Shown here piece after piece: positions 57,901 to 64,000 of a stretch of DNA of 64,000 bases. Source of the DNA: Chlorokybus atmophyticus (Eukaryota > Streptophyta > Chlorokybophyceae > Chlorokybales > Chlorokybaceae); the NCBI GenBank assembly GCA_009103225.1, contig RHPI01003129.1, forward strand, positions 51,942-115,941, in the 5' to 3' direction. A model generated the notes under the pieces. It searched no databases, was not told the DNA's origin, and worked only from the letters and a program-made list of their open reading frames with translations. Position 1 is the first letter of the stretch, and each line of letters opens with the position of its first letter. Made by a program: the position numbers and the translations under genes.

Positions 57901-60759
57901 AACACTGACGCAGATAAAGTGTGGAGTTGGCAAGCGCAAAGAGAAACACACGCATGCACGCACGCACACAGACAAGCACGCGCGGGACACGCTTACAACA
58001 TATGTACCCGGGTCGGCGCCATACGGGTTGTTGTCGGCCTCCCGTAAGCGACATCGCGCGTCGGGGAGTAGGTTAGCAAACCTGCTATCTGAGCAGTTGT
58101 CACGTTGATATCGTGTTGTGTGAAGCAGGATGCCTGCCAGGATGCGGTTGGTGAGGCCGACGACGTACGTCGTAGCATTGGTGGCATTGCCCACGGACAA
58201 GCCCACATCATCGAGTGCGTAGTTGTTGAACCCGAATGGGAATGAGAGGGGTGCGTGGGCGTCGCTAGCGACCAGATTGCAGCATGCCAAATCTGAGACA
58301 GGAGACAACCAGCGCTTGTCATGAGCATCTTTCTCAACATTCTCAATACCCACGCGCGCAAGTGTGTGCACATGCGCAAACCAACGTACCATTGACACTG
58401 AGAGGCCACCTGAGAGAGCAGCAGTCCTATGCACCAGAAGATTTATGAATGATTGAGATTTATAAATGATTGAGATCAATGATGTTGGCTCGCACAAGGC
58501 ATGGACAAGCACAACCCAACAGCAGCTAAATCTCACTTCGAAGTCATTCCCGCACTCAGGGTACAGGCAGCTGGGCTGGCAGATGGCGTCGCCTGCATTC
58601 TGCCACTGGCAGTAGTCTGTTGGGTCTCCATGTACCACAGGTGCCCTGCAATAATCTGCAAACGAGACAGGACACATCAACTTCACTCTTCCCCAGCCCA
58701 AGCACAACGGTGTGTAACTGTCTATGCAAACCCACAGGAAAACAGATTCTAATTACCATCAGGACGGTGGCCGGGGTAGTTGACGCGGTTGTAATAAGCT
58801 GCTGGACATCCATACAATGGGTCAGAAGGGTCCTCCAGCGTGACGTTCGCGCCAGGCATGTTTAGATACTCGAGAATGGGCTGCCGCGCCTACAGATATG
58901 TGTATGTGTCCGCTCGTGCATGTGCGTGTGAGCGTGCGTGCAATGTATGTGTTTCATAAGTGTACAGGAGAAGTGATGACGTTGGCACATACGATGAGGC
59001 ACAATGCGTGGTTGCTGATGACGGTGACATTAGGGAACAAGTTTAGGGAAAAGCACATGCCCTGCACGCAGCGTTTGTAAATATCCTCCGGGTCCGCCGT
59101 GACGTTGCCGGGACAACGCAGGAAGCACGCCTTAACCCGCGAGCACCCTATCTCGCAAACACTTATTGTGCTCCCGCAGTACTGCCAAAACGCCGCTGTC
59201 TTGGCTTCTGTAGAGTCATTGCTGATGGCCGTCACATTCAGGTCAACATAGTCGAAGTCAGTCACCAACACTGTCGTTGTTGTTGCGATGCCTGCCAAGG
59301 TGGCTTTATCAGTGGGAAAAACTGTTATAAGGCGAGATGTGTAAAGGCAGAGAAGCAAGATGTCATCTTACCCACAGCAATGCCGGTAACGTTTGTAGGT
59401 GACATAAGGACTTGTCCCTTTACTCCGCCACCTGACAGATAAACGGACACATACAGGCACGCACACGAACACATACTAAGCGGTGTGTGTCACCTGTCAC
59501 TATCTATTGAAAGCTTCAGCAAGCCGTACCAGGGGCAAGTAAGCAGACGGTGTAGTTGCCATCAACCATGAACCTGTCACAGCACATCAAGGTGACCATT
59601 GTATGGGGAGTGTTACATTGTCGTCACACGATTACACGTACTTCATTCAGCACGACGTGAGAATGCTTGCCCTTACAAAGTAGTCGTCTGGGTTCCCGTC
59701 AACCCGCCAGCGGTGAAGTTGTAAGGAGTACTAAACCTGTGCACTAAAAAATATGATTCTGGCCTGTTCCATACACAACAGTCAGCGCCTCATTGCAATT
59801 ACCAGCATTTTGTGTTTGGGTCAGTCATGGAGGAAAAGGAACAGTCATCCGGCGCGCTGCACAACACATGAGGCTGTGTTATGACACACACACATGCGCA
59901 CATGCGCACAGCATGCCTTGTGGTCACATTTGCACAACATTTTGCTCACCACAAGTTCCAGAAAGAGCGCGCCTGATCAGTTGTGGTACGAAAGTTGAAG
60001 CCGAATTTGACGGTGACGTTGGTCAGATAGCGAGACCACCCACAATCCTACGGAGCACACGATCAACCAACTGTGTTGCAACCCTCATGAGCACAAAATA
60101 TGAACCACTTGCCTCTGGACAACCGAAGCGACCGTAGCCTGCGAACTCATATGGCTGCTCGCACACGCCGCCCCCACACACGGGGTTCGTAAACGTGCGC
60201 ACCAACATGCCCCTCACCCTTTGAACACACGACGCTGCTGTTATTACTGTCGTCATTGATGTTTGTGGTCAGCAGCAAAGTCGATAGAACGATACCAGGC
60301 GTGGAGGCTGGCCGTGTCCTGAAACTCTTTGAGGATGTTGCCGTTGCCGTCAGTTGGCAGCAGTGTTGATATCGTGCTGTTGACTCCGTAAACAACTGAT
60401 GCATCCCTGTGATTTACCCACATGTTGTGGTTGCGGGTCTTCTTTTGTCGTGAAGGTAACAACATGCTCACCTCTGCATGAACAGCACAACGAAGTAGAG
60501 CCCCGTGAACAGCATGAAACCAATGAGATGCCTGTAGCCCTTTTTGCGCAAGTCCCACTCTTCGAACTGTTATTGCAAGCAATTCAGTGTGTTTGAAGCA
60601 CCTCATTGAAAAGTGTGGATGATGATATGCACCTGTGCATGCACAGTGTTGAGAACTTCATCAGTCGATCGTGCATGCCCGCCCTCAGCAATAGCGTCGT
60701 CAGCCCGGGCAGCCTCGGTTGCCACTTCACCACCGACCTGCTTGCTTGAGCTTGCTGCC
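54974..60759 (-). CDS. Polycystin (PKD2-like) cation channel B with LNR module
   Basis: Paralogue of channel A with the same block order and, where checked, the same intron phases. The first exon seen (60759-60649) ends GGHARSTDEVLNTVHAQ. TM1 is in RHLIGFMLFTGLYFVVLF. Extracellular blocks include NPVCGGGVCEQPYEF, NYTVCLLAPGGGVKGQVL, CRAPVVHGDPTDYC...AICQPSCLYPECGNDFE-DCC (LNR split by an intron), YVVGLTNRILAGILLHTTRY and HFGFNDGGSISINPY. S2-S6 follow: ELLLLLCIGAEVYFE, FWNYVDAASIALL, LKLCDFQPRMGLLTRT, ACVTLFQMLLGDTG (filter LGD) and VVFFWSYIILVFFILFNFL. A C-terminal coiled coil (about 55290-55200) ends in a Met/Gln/His-rich tail (TAG at 54974-54976). A tail-to-head tandem duplication with channel A is the likely origin. 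The true start is not seen. Confidence 0.87.
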
Positions 60760-63590
60760 TGTTGTTGTTGTTGTGAGCAAACGTGACAGCGGAGATGACG
60801 ACAACAGCAACAGTTGTAATTACATGTTGTTGTGGCTATGGCTACCTTTCTGTGACGTTCCACAACATTGAAGACAACAACAGAGACAGGCCACAGACGG
60901 AGCCACAGCACTGAAGATAAAGATAAAGCGGTACCAACGGCGAAAACACCAACAATCAACAGTGACAGCAGCAGCAACACAAGGCAACAGCAAGCTGGTG
61001 CCGTTGATTCTGTTGTGTTGCTGCTGGCGTTGCTGTTGCTGTAGTTGTCGTTGTGACTAAACTACTGCTGCTGTCAACAGAGTAACGTACAAATTGCACT
61101 TTCAAAGCAAGCACATATGCACCATGAATGTGGATGTGGCATGTGCAGTACGACATCTGGCAAAATTGCGCCGCAGTTTCACAAGGATGGCAGCGCAGCC
61201 TCAACTTTTTGAATGGTTCACTGAAGCACATGCGTTTATGTATGCCCGTTGTGTCATCGCTAACCAAACAGACAAACATGCCCTAAGCCAACCACAAATC
61301 CCAACCCTAACGCAGTACAGCAGCACAGACTTGCTGTTGCTGTTGCTGTTGCTGTGGTCGTTGCTCTCAACCCTGGCAAGCAAGCAAAGCTTGGTGCCGA
61401 ATTGAGAGCAACGAGCTGGCCACACCTTCCCAGACCAGCAGACAACATGCACAGAGGCACACAGCCTGATAGACACAGCTGGCATGGCAAGCCACACGCT
61501 GCTAACTGGCAACGCAAACACACGATTGCTACTGTGCAAGCAGCAGCCACAACACGCTTGCAGTCAGCTCAGCTCAGCTCAGCTTAGCTTCCACCTAACT
61601 TACCATCAGGCGCTGTTCCTCCACGTCACGTCACTACACAAATGCCACCGACGCATGCAATGCTTCTGCGACCCACGACACAGGCGATGCCATTTCCGCC
61701 GCCGCCCAGCTAAGCCCGAGCGTTGTACGGCGCAGTTGCATGCCGCAGTGAGGCTTGGCAAGCATGTGACACGGGAACGATTGCATGAATGACACGTGGA
61801 GTACCCAAAACAATGGATAGATGATGGGAACGGGATCGGGCGAGCCTGGTTCAAAGTAACTTAGCACATGAGGACTCGCAGTCCTTGCAGGCGGACAAGC
61901 GGTTTAAATGATGGTAATCTCCCGCCAATGTGGTAATTGTTTCATTTATAGCGGTAAAAGTAGCCCTAAAACACATTAACTCGACCCCCCTCAGCTGCCA
62001 CAAAGTGGCATAAAGTTACGAATAATCTATGCGGCGTTGCCACGCCGTGACCGCGTCATTTTTACACTCAAGGGAGGGTGCATGCCACTGTGGCATGCGC
62101 GTTTCTTATAGTTTCCTATATATCTCCTAGCGAAGTGGTCCTTTGCTACGGAACGCCCGACTCCGAGCGACCCGGGCCGCCGGCTCCTCGGTTAGCGCTT
62201 CCGACCAGATGTCAGCGCACAGGCACCATCGGCGTCGGCGTTGCGCCTCATCAGGCCGCGGCAGCTCAGAGGCGGGGGTGTTGGCGGCTTGCGGCGTTGC
62301 GGCGCAGCATTCACTGCAGGTGGCGGCGGAACTTTTGAAATATGCTAACTGATGATGCTAACTGTAGCTGAGCGGCAGTGCCGTTCCACTCAGTGCCCTG
62401 TTGCAGCTGGCGGCAATGACGGCCACCAGGCTTGCCACAATTGGCAGGCAAAGCCCTCACACATGCACGTTAACTGCCACACTGTGGCCAATGTATAGTT
62501 TACCTCACGACACTTAGTTGCCACTGTGGCAACTGCACTAAACCCTTAGCAAAAATTGTGAGGCGGACATGTGGTATCACATGTAGCAAGCAGACTTACC
62601 ACATGGTAGGTAGCAGACTTTTTGCTGAGTTACCAGCATTTACCAAGCGCTGCTCATGTTTATTAGATAGCGACGCAACCATTGTACACGAGAAGGGCCT
62701 TGTGCAACCAGGCTTCACAACCGGTGCCCCGATATTTGTGTGTGAGGGCCTCACACTTACAATTCAAGTCTTTCCACTCCAGCTCAATTATTTATGTATG
62801 TTAGCAACATCTTTATGTACTCTTCGCTTCTGCCCTCCGACCTCGCACACCAATGGCAAGGCCGTATGCCTTGACACTCAGAAGTTATTACATCAAGCGT
62901 AATAATTACCTCAAATGTACACCTACGTTTCTTTAACCTCGAATTAAGCTCCGTGGCAGCTCCGGACACCATGTGGTCATGTAGTATGATAGTTACATAA
63001 TATGCATATCCATGCAACTACGCCGATGTTGTACTAGCACCAAGCAGCTCTATACAATTTAATGCGCAGTTATGCCTTATGTAGTTTAACTACATAATAT
63101 TACGTTCAAGGCCTTATAGAAGTAGATGATATGCTATAAATATATCTCACAAGCATTACACATGGTAGCTCTTATGAAGTGCAATCCTCACACGAACTTG
63201 GCATACTACATCACGTATTTAGAGGTGTAACGACGCTAGTTCTAAGTGGTTATGCATTCTTGATCAGTAAATTAATGGTTTGATTGATGGTGGTAACTAT
63301 TATGTGAATAGTTATTATGAAGTTATGATCACTTGTGCATGTGAACACGGGTAAGTCCATAGTAGGGACTTACAACCGCGAGTAGCTCAAGTGACGCCAT
63401 ACGCGAAAGAATTCACATGACGGCGGAAGCCGTTTAAGGCGTAATTAACTTATATGGCAGGGACAGCCCTGCTACCACTACCCCATCATGATTATACGAA
63501 GTAAACTTCTAAGCAGACATTGTCGTAAGCGGCCAACAAGTTGAGTTTTAACTAGTTAGCCGAAAAAAGAACAGACTGTTTGACCTAAGT
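60760..63590. other. No supported gene; repeat-like DNA
   Basis: Short frames only. GTTGTTGCTGTTGCT-like stretches (60.96-61.08, 61.33 kb), an AGCTCAGCTCAGCTTAGC tract (about 61565) and, at 62062, the 20-bp word shared with 50277. The 62.1-62.35 kb stretch is GC-rich, and CCACTGTGGCA words recur at 62085, 62475 and 62520. The N-terminal exon of channel B may lie at 60.8-61.1 kb. Confidence 0.5.
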
Positions 63591-63604
63591 ACACACGGAA
63601 TTTT

Positions 63605-64000
63605 TTCCACGGACCAGCACTGGTCCGCACGTACGGACCAGGGCCAAAACGCCCGGGCGGCTTGGGGTCCGGACCAGGGTCGCCCGCCTTGGTCTGCACG
63701 CGGGGACCAGGGCTGGTCCAAACAGTACGTAATTGTCCCACGGTCCCCCAAAATATCGGGCCAGCCCTGGTTGCTGTTATCATGACGAGCGCAATGGGAC
63801 TAATGCTGGTCTGCCATGCGTGTTGCTGCATGCACCAAGGATGGTCCGCTCTTGGCACAGTTCTATCAAAAGCATCACCACTACTGGTCCCGAGTAGCAG
63901 GACCATCCTTGGTTTGCACTGTGGGACCATGCATGGTCTACTTGTATCTTAATGTCTAGCCCAGATGGTCTGCAAGGATGGTCCCGACTAGTGGGACCAA
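63605..64000. repeat. Array of GGTCC/GGACC (and GGTCT) motifs
   Basis: About fifteen or more copies of GGACCA, TGGTCC, GGTCCG and GGTCT lie on both strands in under 400 bases, often as ACCAGGG or ATGGTCC pairs. Spacing is irregular (about 10-40). It continues to the window edge. No coding frame of note. Confidence 0.7.

Overview
The window looks like nuclear DNA of a flagellated unicellular eukaryote (protist or alga; I cannot name the lineage). Genes are split by many short GT-AG introns, a few of which appear to be GC-AG. The host genes include a RIF1 homologue, polycystin-type cation channels and a candidate axonemal protein. LTR retrotransposons and Tigger/pogo DNA transposons separate them. 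Very long CT microsatellites and N gaps show a draft assembly, so microsatellite lengths are minimum or uncertain values.

Layout. 1-3.75 kb: 3' part of a Ty3/gypsy chromovirus (RT, RNase H, integrase, chromodomain), its polypurine tract and 3' LTR, then a MITE end. 4.87-5.44 kb: CT microsatellite. 6.16-11.36 kb: a head-to-head pair of paralogous genes, each with a His/Asp-rich exon, a hydrophobic segment and a C-terminal RING-H2 finger. 13.24-13.77 kb: a 530-bp Tigger-type MITE. 14.3-15.9 kb: ankyrin-repeat gene (-). 16.27-21.33 kb: complete Ty1/copia element (-) with two LTRs, a 5-bp target duplication and a primer site matching the anticodon arm of initiator tRNA-Met. 21.4-22.2 kb: probable exons (-). 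24.2-28.1 kb: a decayed pogo-like element with a mutated catalytic Asp. 29.4-30.6 kb: a three-exon gene, tentatively an axonemal protein. 30.85-33.1 kb: a 2.2-kb CT array. 35.6-40.3 kb: RIF1 homologue, nine exons, about 1,189 residues. 40.7-47.8 kb and 55.0-60.8 kb: two tandem polycystin (PKD2-like) channel genes (-), both with a Notch/LNR module inserted in the extracellular domain. 50.49-54.15 kb: a nearly intact Tigger element lies between them. 63.6-64.0 kb: a dense array of GGTCC/GGACC motifs.

How the genes fit together. RIF1 acts in replication timing and telomere or double-strand-break control. The polycystins and the candidate axonemal gene fit a ciliated cell, with the channels a likely mechanosensory or chemosensory pair derived by tandem duplication. 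The RING pair is probably a set of membrane-bound ubiquitin ligases with a metal-binding domain. The rest is transposon-derived or shows no gene I can defend.
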